Below are positions 44,162 through 53,238 of a stretch of DNA of 64,000 nt, one piece after another. The notes beneath the pieces are model-generated. The model was not told where the DNA came from and did no database searches. It saw only the letters and a list, made by a program, of their open reading frames with translations. The stretch covers positions 62,001 to 126,000 of the forward strand of contig JACCEO010000008.1 of the NCBI GenBank assembly GCA_013416485.1, in the 5' to 3' direction. The translations under genes were made by a program, and so were the position numbers. Each line of letters begins with the position of its first letter. Position 1 is the stretch's first letter. This DNA comes from Alcaligenaceae bacterium. Its GTDB lineage: Bacteria > Pseudomonadota > Gammaproteobacteria > Burkholderiales > Burkholderiaceae_B.

Positions 44162-46339
44162 ATGTCCACACACATCCCACAACTGCAACGCTTCTTTCAT
44201 AGCCACTACTTTTTCAGCGGCCTGCGTCAAGCGGTGGGCGTGTTGTTACCTGCCCTGTCTCTTAGCTGGCTGTTTAACTTGTATAGCGTGGGGATAATTG
44301 CGTCCGTTGGTGCCGCTTGCGTGGCCATACTGGATCAAGCTGGTGGGCCGCGTCGCTACGGCACCAATGGCATGCTAGGTGCGATCTTGCTAGGGTCAGT
44401 CACTGCCGCTATTACTGGTCTGGCATCCTCACACCAGATCGCCATCTGGATGTTGGTACCCCTGCTGTGCTTTTTGTTCTCCATGTTTACCGTGTTTGGC
44501 AAACAGGGTGGCTTACTGGGTCTGGCCTGCTTATTGATTATGACGCTGACCATGCGTACGCCCCTGACTCCTCACGAAGTCTTCTTGCACACGCTATGGT
44601 CGTTTATGGGCGGCTTGTTCTACTTTGGCTACAGTTACTTGCTGCACAGGCTGTTCTGGCATCGCGAAGAACAACAAGCGTTGTCGGTCGCTTTATTCGC
44701 TACTGCTGATTACATAACCATCCGATCCACTTTCTACGATATGGATAGCGACCTTGAGGATAGCTACCGTCGCCTGATACCCAGTCAAGCCGTCATGACG
44801 GAAAGCCACCAAGCTGCCAGGGAAATGATACTGCGCGAACTACCGCGCGGTCAGCAGCGCTGGAAGCGGTTTCAAGTGTCAACGTTAAATGTCTTTATTG
44901 ATATGGTCGCTCTGATGGACACTATGGTTGCCACACACACAGACTACGCGACACTGCGTCGCGTATTACCTGACAGCGATGTACTGATGTTTTCACGTGA
45001 TGCTCTGCAAAAAACAGCTGACAATGTGTCTGAAATTGCCTTGACCATAGCCCGGAACCGAGTCGTCAAGCTACGCGGCGGCGTCAAGGCTGAACTGCGT
45101 GCCATTGAATACGAACTGGAAAAATACAAACGAAAAGGGTTATCGGAAACCGAGCCTGAGGTCTATGCCCTATTGGTGCAAATACTGCGCCGTCTGCGTA
45201 ACGCGGCACGCATTGTGACGCGCATGGCAACCCACACTCAAAGTGCCACAGCCACTACGCTAGTGGACGAGCGCCTAGACAATTCTTTGGGTCGTTTTTT
45301 ATCGCGCCAAGAGTTTCGCCCCGGCCTACTTACCAGTAACCTGCGTCTGGATTCACCGCACTTTCGCTACTCACTTAGGGTGGCCGCCGCAGCCATGCTG
45401 GCAATGACCTTAAGTGCTGTCTTGGCAAGTCAGAAAATTGTACAAACTTTTGTGCCTGGTATGACGTCACACACCTACTGGATCATATTGACCATAATCA
45501 TTATTATGAAACCAGGCTTTGCGCTAACGCGCCAACGTAACGGTAAACGACTAACGGGCACCCTGATAGGCTGCGGTCTGGCACTGGTGCTATTTAACGT
45601 TACAGATAACTTGGATATTTATCTGTTAATTCTAGTGGTAACCAGCATACTGGGGTACAGCCTAATCCAGTTGAACTACATGATTTCCGGGATTTTCAAT
45701 ACCTTGTTTGTGCTATTGGTGTTCCATTTTTTATCGCCGGGTTCAAACTTTGTCATTGGCGAGCGCCTGATGGACACATTTATAGGCTGCGTACTCGCCC
45801 TGCTATGCAGTTATATATTGCCGTGGTGGGAATATAACTTTATGACATCACTAGCTACTGCGGCGAAAAAGGCCAACCACGAATTCCTGAAAACTGGTTT
45901 GCACTATGCCAGTTTAAGTCGTGAAAAAACACCTGCTGACCCCGAGCTCCATGAAGCCGACATGCGTTGGCGCGTTGCCCGAAAAAATGCGTATATTGCC
46001 TTCAGTAACTTTGCCTCGGCCTTTTATCGCATGATGGATGAACCGATACGGCGCCAGCACCATGTCCCTGAACTTAACCATTTACTGATACAGAACCACG
46101 TTCTGGCTTCACAAATTACTGCCGCCGTACCTATTTTGGCCACAATACCTGACGTACCAGAAGGTATCGCCAAGTCACTGGACGCCATTGAACTGTATAT
46201 GCAAGACCAAGATGCCACACCCCCTGTGTCCATAGAGACCCAAGGCGAACTGGCTGCCCTGGCCTACCCTATACGGCAAATGGTCAAAGCGGCGCAGCTA
46301 ATACGCCAAGAAATGCGTGGCTTAGGGCAAATGAGCTGA
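44162..46339 (+). CDS. YccS/YhfK-family membrane protein (FUSC domain)
   Basis: Inner-membrane protein of 725 residues. The ATG at 44162 (MSTHIPQLQRF) is chosen over one 26 codons upstream. Two membrane clusters, about residues 20-180 and 385-520, flank and precede soluble helical regions (about 190-380 and 525-720), the layout of YccS-like putative transporters. The middle block TYWIILTIIIIMKPGFALTRQRNGKRLTGTL is typical. Export of aromatic or other acids is suggested for relatives but not established. Confidence 0.84.
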   Translation: MSTHIPQLQRFFHSHYFFSGLRQAVGVLLPALSLSWLFNLYSVGIIASVGAACVAILDQAGGPRRYGTNGMLGAILLGSVTAAITGLASSHQIAIWMLVPLLCFLFSMFTVFGKQGGLLGLACLLIMTLTMRTPLTPHEVFLHTLWSFMGGLFYFGYSYLLHRLFWHREEQQALSVALFATADYITIRSTFYDMDSDLEDSYRRLIPSQAVMTESHQAAREMILRELPRGQQRWKRFQVSTLNVFIDMVALMDTMVATHTDYATLRRVLPDSDVLMFSRDALQKTADNVSEIALTIARNRVVKLRGGVKAELRAIEYELEKYKRKGLSETEPEVYALLVQILRRLRNAARIVTRMATHTQSATATTLVDERLDNSLGRFLSRQEFRPGLLTSNLRLDSPHFRYSLRVAAAAMLAMTLSAVLASQKIVQTFVPGMTSHTYWIILTIIIIMKPGFALTRQRNGKRLTGTLIGCGLALVLFNVTDNLDIYLLILVVTSILGYSLIQLNYMISGIFNTLFVLLVFHFLSPGSNFVIGERLMDTFIGCVLALLCSYILPWWEYNFMTSLATAAKKANHEFLKTGLHYASLSREKTPADPELHEADMRWRVARKNAYIAFSNFASAFYRMMDEPIRRQHHVPELNHLLIQNHVLASQITAAVPILATIPDVPEGIAKSLDAIELYMQDQDATPPVSIETQGELAALAYPIRQMVKAAQLIRQEMRGLGQMS

Positions 46340-46344
46340 ACACC

Positions 46345-47139
46345 TTAAGCAGCAGCCAAATCCCGTCGAAACACCAGTTTTTCAGGGCTGGATTGTGTCG
46401 CCTCGAAGGCATAGCCTGCGCTATTAAATGCCTGTAAGCCTTGGGGGTCAGTAATACCATGATCAATAGCGTAGCGTGCCATCAGACCGCGCGCCCGCTT
46501 GGCATGAAAACTGATAATTTTCCAAGCACCATTTTTATAATCCTGGAATACACACTGCACTACACGCGCCTTTAACGCTTTCAAGTCTACTGCCTTGAAA
46601 TACTCTTCAGAGGCCAAATTCAAAATCACAGGCTGGCCTGATGGCGAACTGGCGGCTGACTGTAAATGCTGGTTCAGGTAGTTAGCAATGGTAGTGCCCC
46701 ACCAGCTATATAAACCCACGCCGACATCTGTAGGTAAGCGAGTACCCATTTCCAGCCGATACGGTTGCATTAGGTCCAGCGGGCGCAATACACCATACAA
46801 ACCGCTGAGTATGGCCACATGCTGTTGTGCCCATTCCAATTGCTGATCAGATAAGCCCGTGGCATCCAGACCAGCGTATACGTCGCCATTAAAGGCCAGG
46901 ATGGCCTGACGTGAATTTCTTAGGTTAAATTCAGGTACCCATGCAGAATAACGTTGTGCATTCAGTTGTGCCAGCGGTTCGCTAAGCTTCATTAGACTGG
47001 CAATTTCAGAAGCTGGCTTTTGCTTAAGCACATTAATAAGCCCTTGTGCTTGCTCAACAAACTGAGGCTGGCTGTGCAAAGTGGTACGTACCACCGAGTC
47101 ATAATCCAGTTTCTTGGCTGGTGATAACAAAATCAGCAT
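46345..47139 (-). CDS. yaaA: Peroxide stress protein YaaA
   Basis: Cytoplasmic protein of 264 residues of the UPF0246 family. The ATG at 47139 begins the invariant MLILLSPAKKLDY; an AAAGG site precedes it. Other family blocks are FNGDVYAGLDA (about 68-78), ILSGLYGVLRPLDLMQPYRLEMG and FHAKRARGLMARY. In E. coli YaaA lowers free iron and limits oxidative damage during peroxide stress. It converges on the YccS-like gene. Confidence 0.93.
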   Translation of the reverse strand: MLILLSPAKKLDYDSVVRTTLHSQPQFVEQAQGLINVLKQKPASEIASLMKLSEPLAQLNAQRYSAWVPEFNLRNSRQAILAFNGDVYAGLDATGLSDQQLEWAQQHVAILSGLYGVLRPLDLMQPYRLEMGTRLPTDVGVGLYSWWGTTIANYLNQHLQSAASSPSGQPVILNLASEEYFKAVDLKALKARVVQCVFQDYKNGAWKIISFHAKRARGLMARYAIDHGITDPQGLQAFNSAGYAFEATQSSPEKLVFRRDLAAA

Positions 47140-47166
47140 GTAATACCTTTTCAATCAACGTTATAC

Positions 47167-47204
47167 AACCCTAAGGGCAGCAAACAATTTGCGCCCCTTA
47201 AGGT
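47167..47204. terminator. Hairpin between bdhA and yaaA
   Basis: AACCCTAAGGGCAGCAAA and TTTGCGCCCCTTAAGGTT pair over about 16 positions with a few mismatches around a 3-base loop. It follows the hydroxybutyrate dehydrogenase gene by 33 bases on the minus strand. No strong T-run follows, so termination is only plausible. Confidence 0.45.
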
Positions 47205-47236
47205 TTACTTCTTGCGCCTAAAAGACGGGCTGCAAT

Positions 47237-48019
47237 TTAGCGAGCCGTCCAACCGCCATCCAATGTTAATGTAGTACCCGTCATTTGAGCAGCAGCGTCA
47301 GAAGCCAGGAATACCGCAGCACCACCCAATTGTTCGGGGGTCACGAACTGCAATGAAGGTTGCTTTTCAAGCAACAAGTCACGGGCAGCGGTTTCAACAT
47401 CGCAACCATGCTTTTCGGCCTGTGCCTTAATTTGAGCTTCGACCAAGGGTGTACGTACCCAGCCTGGACAGATCGCATTGCACGTAATACCGTTACCCGC
47501 ATTTTCCAAAGCGGTTACCTTGGTCAAACCCACTACACCATGCTTGGCTGCCACATAAGCCGACTTATTCACCGAACCCACCAAGCCATGCACCGACGCG
47601 ATATTAATAATGCGTCCCCAACCTTGCTTTTGCATATGCGGCAGGGCTGCAGCCGTACCATGAAATACCGCCGATAGGTTCAAAGCGATAATGGCATCCC
47701 AGCGATCGATAGGGAAGTCCTGTATGGGGCTGACATGTTGTATACCTGCGTTATTCACTAGAATATCTACGCTGCCCAAGGCCTGAACGGCGTCATCAAT
47801 AAACTGACGCGTCGCCTCTGCTTGCATAAGGTCGGCATTGATGTATACCGCCTTTACTGCAAACTCCAGCTCAATATTAATACGTACTTTTTCTATGGCC
47901 GCAGGATCGCCAAAGCCATTTAGCACGATGTTGGCTCCGTTAGATGCCAGTTCACGCGCAACGGCCAAGCCGATGCCACTGGTTGAGCCTGTAATGACTG
48001 CGTTTTTACCTGTAAGCAT
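47237..48019 (-). CDS. bdhA: 3-Hydroxybutyrate dehydrogenase (short-chain dehydrogenase)
   Basis: NAD-dependent enzyme of 260 residues that interconverts 3-hydroxybutyrate and acetoacetate in PHB breakdown. The dinucleotide motif TGSTSGIGLAVA is at residues 10-21, NNAG at about 88, and the catalytic triad appears as S...YVAAK (ASVHGLVGSVNKSAYVAAKHG, about 141-161). The block KQPSLQFVTPEQLGG near residue 218 is characteristic of bacterial 3HB dehydrogenases. An AAAGGAAG site precedes the ATG. It fits the phasin at 10831-11256. Confidence 0.93.
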   Translation of the reverse strand: MLTGKNAVITGSTSGIGLAVARELASNGANIVLNGFGDPAAIEKVRINIELEFAVKAVYINADLMQAEATRQFIDDAVQALGSVDILVNNAGIQHVSPIQDFPIDRWDAIIALNLSAVFHGTAAALPHMQKQGWGRIINIASVHGLVGSVNKSAYVAAKHGVVGLTKVTALENAGNGITCNAICPGWVRTPLVEAQIKAQAEKHGCDVETAARDLLLEKQPSLQFVTPEQLGGAAVFLASDAAAQMTGTTLTLDGGWTAR

Positions 48020-48245
48020 GTTCTTCCTTTCCTAGGTGGTCGAAAACTGCCAATATGGCACCACTGCCCATGACACTATTCTTATAGAGCAGCTTTGAGC
48101 TTACCTGTAGTGTACCGCCACCCTGACCACAAGGCGCCAAGATATGGATTAGGCGTTTTTTGTTTTTTTTGTTAGAATTGCGGCCTTACTTGCCCTGCGA
48201 GCCACCTTCGACCCGGTGACTCGCGTATGTAATCAGGCAGGTTCA

Positions 48246-48335
48246 GGACAGGTGGCAGAGTGGTCGAATGCGCTGGACTCGAAATCCAGTTTACGTTTAG
48301 GCGTAACGTGAGTTCGAATCTCACCCTGTCCGCCA
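48246..48335 (+). tRNA. tRNA-Ser (anticodon CGA)
   Basis: A 90-nt class II tRNA with encoded CCA. GGACAGG pairs with CCTGTCC, the anticodon arm CTGGA-CTCGAAA-TCCAG gives CGA, the variable arm is long (TTACGTTTAGGCGTAA) and the T-loop TTCGAAT is canonical. A terminator follows directly. Confidence 0.97.
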
Positions 48336-48345
48336 CAAATTATGC

Positions 48346-48380
48346 AAAACCCGCACAGCCTATGGCAGTGCGGGTTTTTT
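48346..48380 (+). terminator. Intrinsic terminator after tRNA-Ser(CGA)
   Basis: AAAACCCGCAC and GTGCGGGTTTT form a perfect 11-bp stem with an 11-base loop and end in six T on the plus strand. It begins 11 bases after the tRNA. On the minus strand it lies just past the autotransporter stop with four T, so it may serve both directions. Confidence 0.9.
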
Positions 48381-48382
48381 CT

Positions 48383-51300
48383 TTAGAATGTCCAGCGGGC
48401 ATTCACATTACCAGTTAGCGACCTTTGTCCCGCGCCATACCAGTTACCGGCCACCGAAGCACCGATGGCAAAACCATCGCCGGCTTGGTAGCTTAGCCCC
48501 CCCTTCAGCCCCATAGCATCGCGGGAAACAATACTGTTTTTGGCTTCAAAGCCCAGGTGACTATACGAACTGAAATGGGCAGTTTGAGTCAACTTGTTAT
48601 TTAGTAGCTCCCGGTCCCAACTTAATTGCAATGTAGCGTGCAGATCACCGCCACGCGCCAAAGGCAGACGGATATCGCTACCCACCCCTAAACTAGACTG
48701 CAAAGAACTAAAATGACTGGAAGCAACATCTAGACGGCTGGCATCGCGTCCAGACTCGCTTAAGCCAGGCCGCTTCAAATAGGTGTAGTCCAAACCAACC
48801 AAGGGACCCACACTAATGGCGTCGTTTAGCTTCCAGCGATACCCCACACCCGCCTGCAAAGTTCCTGACCAGCCCTGCCAATCAGACTTGTTGTGGGCAG
48901 AATAGCTATCCACGCGCAAGCGCCTATCCATTCTGCCACGCTCTAACCCTATACGAGCCTGGCTGTAAGCATGCACTCCCGCTTCAGTATTGGGTGCATA
49001 AGCAGCATGCAGACCTAAGCTGAACGCTGTTGTCCTGCCTTTAGTACCCGCAGAATCCCTAGGTTTAACGGTTTGTTCGCTGGCTGCACCATGCACGCCC
49101 AACTTCCATGCGTCACTTTGACGCTCTGCCCCTAGAACTACACCATAGCTTGACGCATCGTAGGCTACATGCCCCTTGTCCTGATTTTGCCAAGACTTGC
49201 CGCCAAATGTAGCCGCAAAGCTTTGCCAACCTGCAGTATTCGCCAAGCCAGTAGTACCTGAGTAGCGCTGGCCTTTGACGATATCGGTAATTTGTCGCTC
49301 GCGATACAGGGAGCCTGAGAACATGGTGCTATAAGCGGATGGGGACAAGTGATTCAAGGCTTGTTGCACAGTGCTGCCATCGGGGTAGGAAAAGTCCAAG
49401 GCTTGAAATAAAGGCTGCATATCCTTGCCTGCCACCGCAGAAATACCATACAAAACATTCCCCACATTACGACTGTTTTGGTTATCAGCGTATTGGCTGT
49501 AGGCATGTGCCGGTCTGCTACCCTGTAAACGATACACGTTACTGCCAACACTCATCGCCTGGAAGTCCAGGGTTGGCGAAAACTTCTGGCTAGTTACTGT
49601 GTCAAAAGCACCACTACTACTTCCTGCCTGCAACCAACTAGCCGATTGGAACTGCCAATGATTGGTATACCAGTCAGGTAATGGTGCAATTATCAGCTCC
49701 CCATCCAAGTGGGCATGATCTGTCACGACCAAGGTATCGTGTGCACCCTGGGCATCGACCTCTAACACTAGGCGACCAGTCGGACCTTGAGCATAGCTGC
49801 CCTTTACTTCAATACGGCCTAAGGAGTTCCCCGGCGCGACCGTGCCATGGTTTACAAAGCTATTGGCGCCATCCGTAATTGTGTAACTGCTACTGCCACC
49901 CAACGCCGCCCCAGGGGCCACATCAACACGGTTGACGGCGTGATCTCCATTCAACGAGGTAATCCCACCCAAAGCCGCTAAGGCAATATTGTCCCCCTGG
50001 ATGTTGCCCTGGTAGTAAAGCCTGAACGCATCATCCACTTGCTGGGTGGCTTGACCTAGTGAGTCGGCGGCTTTACCAAATGTTAAGTTAGTCAGGCGTA
50101 GCTGATTATTCCCGTCAAACTGTTTGTACTGTGAATAAATGTCTCCCTGTATCTGGGCGCCACGCATAATATTGATGTTATTAACCAAAGCATTATCGGA
50201 CATGAAAATAGCTGCTGCGCTGCCGCTTAGGCTACCTGTCAGATCAAAGCGCTCGACCAAGGCGCCATTCAATTCTTGGCTTAGTTCTGTGCTGCCATTA
50301 TGTATAAACGAGCCTCGGTAATCAGGGCCTCGATCGACAGAATCATTACCCATAGCGTTATTACCGAAATCAAAACTTACGGCAATACCGCCCTTACCGG
50401 TTGCTTGCACATCGCCACGTTGGATTAGCGTATGGTCTTTACCATACGCAAACATCACACCACGGCCATTGATGCCATTTGCATGGACTTTAATGCCAGG
50501 ATTCACGGTGATGCTGTTGGCACTGCCATCTACCCGTATGCCAGCCCCACCCACACCTACGGTCAACAAGTCTGCTTGCTGTAACAAGGCATTGTTGCTG
50601 CCATACACATGCAACCCCAGCCCCAGGGTTGATGTGTTGTACTGCCCTGGTATATAGGCTGTACCCGTAGCGTCGCGCTGGAAAAACCCATGCGTATTAA
50701 CAATAGTTTTGCCATCACCATATACGGAGTACCCATAGAAATTACGACGATCTATTCCATACCCCATGTCTTGCAACATGGCCAATTCCGCTTCAAGAAA
50801 ATTCGTGTAATTGCGATAGCTTTGATGGCTCATTAAGCTGTTTTTCAGTTCGCTATGGCTCATGGAATCGTCTAGATTATCTACCCCCCCGATACGCAGC
50901 GGTATGCCTACCATTGCACCATCCAGCACCCGCTCTACCTGTGGACCCGTAAAGTAGCCCTTGTTGTTACGCACATCAAAACTATCCGCATCATAGGGAT
51001 TACTGCAAGAAGCACACAGCACAAGCTGGTCAGGCTTGGGGGCATTGCCATTATCATCACGCATGTGAATGTCAAAGGTATTTAACTCGGAATCAAAGCG
51101 CAGCTTGTCAATGGTGCCGTCTAAGTTCATAGAGTTCAAGAAACCAAGGCCATGAGCTAATTCGTGAAATGCAACTGCGGTCGTATCGATTTCACTGCCT
51201 TGTACGCGCGGCAACTGCGAGGGCAAAATAGTGGGTAATGTATCCCAATTCATAAGTCCCATAAAAAACATACCGTGGGAATCGTAGTCCAAGGTATCAA

Positions 51301-51685
51301 TCTGATGTCCTTGCAAAATGGCCTGAATCCCTGACATGGTGATATCACCGATCTCGTAAGGGTCACTTCCCCCTGCGGCATTGCCCGGCATATCTGTGGA
51401 ACCTACATTCACCAATGCAGGAAGTTCTCCTGGTACCGGAGTAATCAGCTCAGCCCAATAGCGTAAGGCCTCTGCAATTTTTGCCTTTTGTAGCTGACTA
51501 AGATTCCAAGTGCTTTCCATGGCCGTATCGCCTACCACCGTAAAAGTCCCATCACCTACCTCATAGAAACGGATATCAAACATATGCGTTCCATCGGGAC
51601 GGTAAATTGGCTGAATTTCTATGGCTGACAAGGGATACGCGGGTAAGGCCAACGCAAGTGCAACAACTATTTTGCCGAGTTTCAT
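48383..51685 (-). CDS. Autotransporter with metzincin-like zinc protease passenger
   Basis: Type Va secreted protein of 1100 residues. A signal peptide ends about residue 20 (YPLSA-IEI). The passenger N-terminal domain (about 22-310) has a zinc-protease motif HELAHGLGFLN (174-184), the form HExxHxxGxxN, and a later LMSH (284-287) that could be a Met-turn; a CASC pair sits at 224-227. Then come beta-helix-like repeats (about 315-720) and a C-terminal beta-barrel (about 830-1100) ending NARWTF. Protease activity is inferred from the motif. Its promoter region is shared with the LacI-controlled operon. Confidence 0.88.
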   Translation of the reverse strand: MKLGKIVVALALALPAYPLSAIEIQPIYRPDGTHMFDIRFYEVGDGTFTVVGDTAMESTWNLSQLQKAKIAEALRYWAELITPVPGELPALVNVGSTDMPGNAAGGSDPYEIGDITMSGIQAILQGHQIDTLDYDSHGMFFMGLMNWDTLPTILPSQLPRVQGSEIDTTAVAFHELAHGLGFLNSMNLDGTIDKLRFDSELNTFDIHMRDDNGNAPKPDQLVLCASCSNPYDADSFDVRNNKGYFTGPQVERVLDGAMVGIPLRIGGVDNLDDSMSHSELKNSLMSHQSYRNYTNFLEAELAMLQDMGYGIDRRNFYGYSVYGDGKTIVNTHGFFQRDATGTAYIPGQYNTSTLGLGLHVYGSNNALLQQADLLTVGVGGAGIRVDGSANSITVNPGIKVHANGINGRGVMFAYGKDHTLIQRGDVQATGKGGIAVSFDFGNNAMGNDSVDRGPDYRGSFIHNGSTELSQELNGALVERFDLTGSLSGSAAAIFMSDNALVNNINIMRGAQIQGDIYSQYKQFDGNNQLRLTNLTFGKAADSLGQATQQVDDAFRLYYQGNIQGDNIALAALGGITSLNGDHAVNRVDVAPGAALGGSSSYTITDGANSFVNHGTVAPGNSLGRIEVKGSYAQGPTGRLVLEVDAQGAHDTLVVTDHAHLDGELIIAPLPDWYTNHWQFQSASWLQAGSSSGAFDTVTSQKFSPTLDFQAMSVGSNVYRLQGSRPAHAYSQYADNQNSRNVGNVLYGISAVAGKDMQPLFQALDFSYPDGSTVQQALNHLSPSAYSTMFSGSLYRERQITDIVKGQRYSGTTGLANTAGWQSFAATFGGKSWQNQDKGHVAYDASSYGVVLGAERQSDAWKLGVHGAASEQTVKPRDSAGTKGRTTAFSLGLHAAYAPNTEAGVHAYSQARIGLERGRMDRRLRVDSYSAHNKSDWQGWSGTLQAGVGYRWKLNDAISVGPLVGLDYTYLKRPGLSESGRDASRLDVASSHFSSLQSSLGVGSDIRLPLARGGDLHATLQLSWDRELLNNKLTQTAHFSSYSHLGFEAKNSIVSRDAMGLKGGLSYQAGDGFAIGASVAGNWYGAGQRSLTGNVNARWTF

Positions 51686-51785
51686 AATTAAGGTAATCCT
51701 ATGTGTGCTGCACTTGCAATAACAAGCACCAAAAATCGTAATAACGCTTTGATAAAAGCCAGAGCAAAAATATAAACTATTTCTG

Positions 51786-51813
51786 TATATATGTTACTAG
51801 TTATTAATTTCAA
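51786..51813 (-). promoter_or_regulatory. Predicted promoter of the autotransporter gene
   Basis: On the minus strand TTGAAA (51813-51808) and TATATA (51791-51786) are separated by 16 bp. The region is AT-rich and about 100 bp upstream of the start codon. The LacI-type operator at 51820-51835 abuts its upstream side. Prediction from consensus only. Confidence 0.45.
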
Positions 51814-51819
51814 TATGAC

Positions 51820-51835
51820 TTGCAAGCGCTTGCAA
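51820..51835. promoter_or_regulatory. LacI-family operator O1
   Basis: Perfect 16-bp palindrome TTGCAAGCGCTTGCAA with the central CG that LacI/PurR-family proteins recognise. An identical copy lies exactly 60 bp downstream. O1 overlaps the predicted -35 of the HisD-like gene. The cognate repressor is very probably the LacI-family protein encoded at 53238-54257. Confidence 0.85.
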
Positions 51836-51858
51836 TATCATCGTATGCTTTAACTAAT
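51830..51858 (+). promoter_or_regulatory. Predicted promoter of the HisD-like gene
   Basis: TTGCAA (51830-51835, inside O1) as -35 and ACTAAT (51853-51858) as -10, spacer 17 bp. The start point would fall near 51866, between the two operators. The -10 is weak, so this is tentative. Confidence 0.4.
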
Positions 51859-51879
51859 TCAGTCCCGCTACACATGGAC

Positions 51880-51895
51880 TTGCAAGCGCTTGCAA
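51880..51895. promoter_or_regulatory. LacI-family operator O2
   Basis: Second perfect TTGCAAGCGCTTGCAA palindrome, 17 bp before the start codon of the HisD-like gene and 60 bp centre to centre from O1. Its position just downstream of the predicted start point suits roadblock repression or a short repression loop with O1. Confidence 0.85.
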
Positions 51896-51912
51896 ACATC
51901 TAAGGAACCCTA

Positions 51913-53238
51913 ATGACTATCCGATACCTAAAACAGGGCAAAGACGCCCTTGCCATTGCCGAGGCAGACGCTAAAGTGCGCGCCACGGTAGAAACCATAC
52001 TGAATGATATTGAAAAGCGCGGTGACGACGCCGTGCGCGAGCTATCTCAGAAATTCGACAACTGGTCTCCGTCGCAGTTTCAGTTGAGTCAGGCAGATAT
52101 TGAAAAAGCCATTAAACAACTGTCACCACGTGAAATCGAAGACATACAGTTCGCTCAGACTCAAGTCAGGCGCTTTGCTGAAATTCAGCGTAAGTCCATG
52201 CAAGATGTAGAAGTCGAAACCATACCCGGCGTCGTCTTGGGGCATAAACACATACCCGTAAATGCTGTGGGTTGCTATGTGCCTGGCGGAAAGTACCCGA
52301 TGATCGCATCAGCACACATGAGCGTACTGACTTCGAAAGTGGCTGGCGTCAAGCGCATAGTCTCCACCGCGCCACCCTTTCAGGGCTCACCCCATCCTGC
52401 CATCGTCGCTGCCATGCATTTTGCTGGTGCCAATGAAATCCTGGTGTTAGGTGGTATTCAAGCCGTTGGCGCTATGGCACTGGGCACAGAGTCCATTGCA
52501 GCTGTCGATATGCTGGTGGGTCCAGGCAATATGTTCGTCGCAGAGGCAAAGCGACAGCTATTTGGACGTGTCGGCATCGACTTATTTGCAGGCCCTACCG
52601 AAACACTGGTAATTGCCGACAGCACTGCCGACGCCGAAATGTGCGCCATTGACCTACTGGGACAAGCCGAACACGGCCCCACCTCACCCGCCATATTACT
52701 GACCAACGACGAAGAACTAGGTCGTGCCACACTGATGGAAATAGAGCGCCAGCTTACTATATTGCCCACTGCTGACATTGCCCGCGTCGCTTGGGCCGAC
52801 TATGGTGCGGTCATCGTCTGCGACACCATAGACGAAATGATAGAAAAGGCCGATGAACTAGCCTTTGAACACGTTCAAGTGCTGACCGAGAACCCTGATA
52901 TTTTCTTGGACCGTATGACGAACTATGGTGCCCTATTCCTGGGCCCCCGCACCAATGTATCGTTTGGCGATAAAGTCATAGGCACCAACCACACCCTGCC
53001 TACCAAACGCAGTGCACGCTACACAGGCGGTCTGTGGGTCGGGAAATTTCTGAAAACTTGTACGTATCAGCGGATCACCACCGATGAGGCTGCCGTGCAA
53101 ATGGGTGAATATGGTTCACGCCTATGTCACATGGAAAACTTTGCTGGCCACGGTGAACAAGCCAATCTACGTATTCGCCGCTATGGCAACCGCCCCGACT
53201 TGCCCTGGTATCAACCCGTTGTAGACACCACCGCTTAA
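51913..53238 (+). CDS. HisD-family dehydrogenase, probably catabolic (sulfopropanediol dehydrogenase-like)
   Basis: NAD-dependent alcohol dehydrogenase of 441 residues in the histidinol dehydrogenase family. Zinc ligands and catalytic residues are all present: Q251, H254 (QAEHG), E319-H320 (FEHVQV), D353 (GDKVIGTNH) and H413 (GHGEQ). It is not in a his operon; a LacI repressor, an APC permease and a molybdoenzyme surround it, which argues for a catabolic paralogue such as HpsN, which oxidises 2,3-dihydroxypropane-1-sulfonate. The rest of the hps pathway is absent, so the substrate is open. It overlaps the regulator gene by one base (TAATG). Confidence 0.85.
   Translation: MTIRYLKQGKDALAIAEADAKVRATVETILNDIEKRGDDAVRELSQKFDNWSPSQFQLSQADIEKAIKQLSPREIEDIQFAQTQVRRFAEIQRKSMQDVEVETIPGVVLGHKHIPVNAVGCYVPGGKYPMIASAHMSVLTSKVAGVKRIVSTAPPFQGSPHPAIVAAMHFAGANEILVLGGIQAVGAMALGTESIAAVDMLVGPGNMFVAEAKRQLFGRVGIDLFAGPTETLVIADSTADAEMCAIDLLGQAEHGPTSPAILLTNDEELGRATLMEIERQLTILPTADIARVAWADYGAVIVCDTIDEMIEKADELAFEHVQVLTENPDIFLDRMTNYGALFLGPRTNVSFGDKVIGTNHTLPTKRSARYTGGLWVGKFLKTCTYQRITTDEAAVQMGEYGSRLCHMENFAGHGEQANLRIRRYGNRPDLPWYQPVVDTTA

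Noticed and set aside
48246-48335. tRNA-Ser(CGA) as another island attachment site
   Set aside because: No repeat of its 3' end was noticed downstream, and a terminator follows directly.
51913-53238. HisD-like gene as the histidine-biosynthesis enzyme
   Set aside because: No other his gene is nearby, and a LacI repressor with strong operators and transporter neighbours point to a catabolic paralogue. Finding only one HisD homologue in the genome would reopen this.
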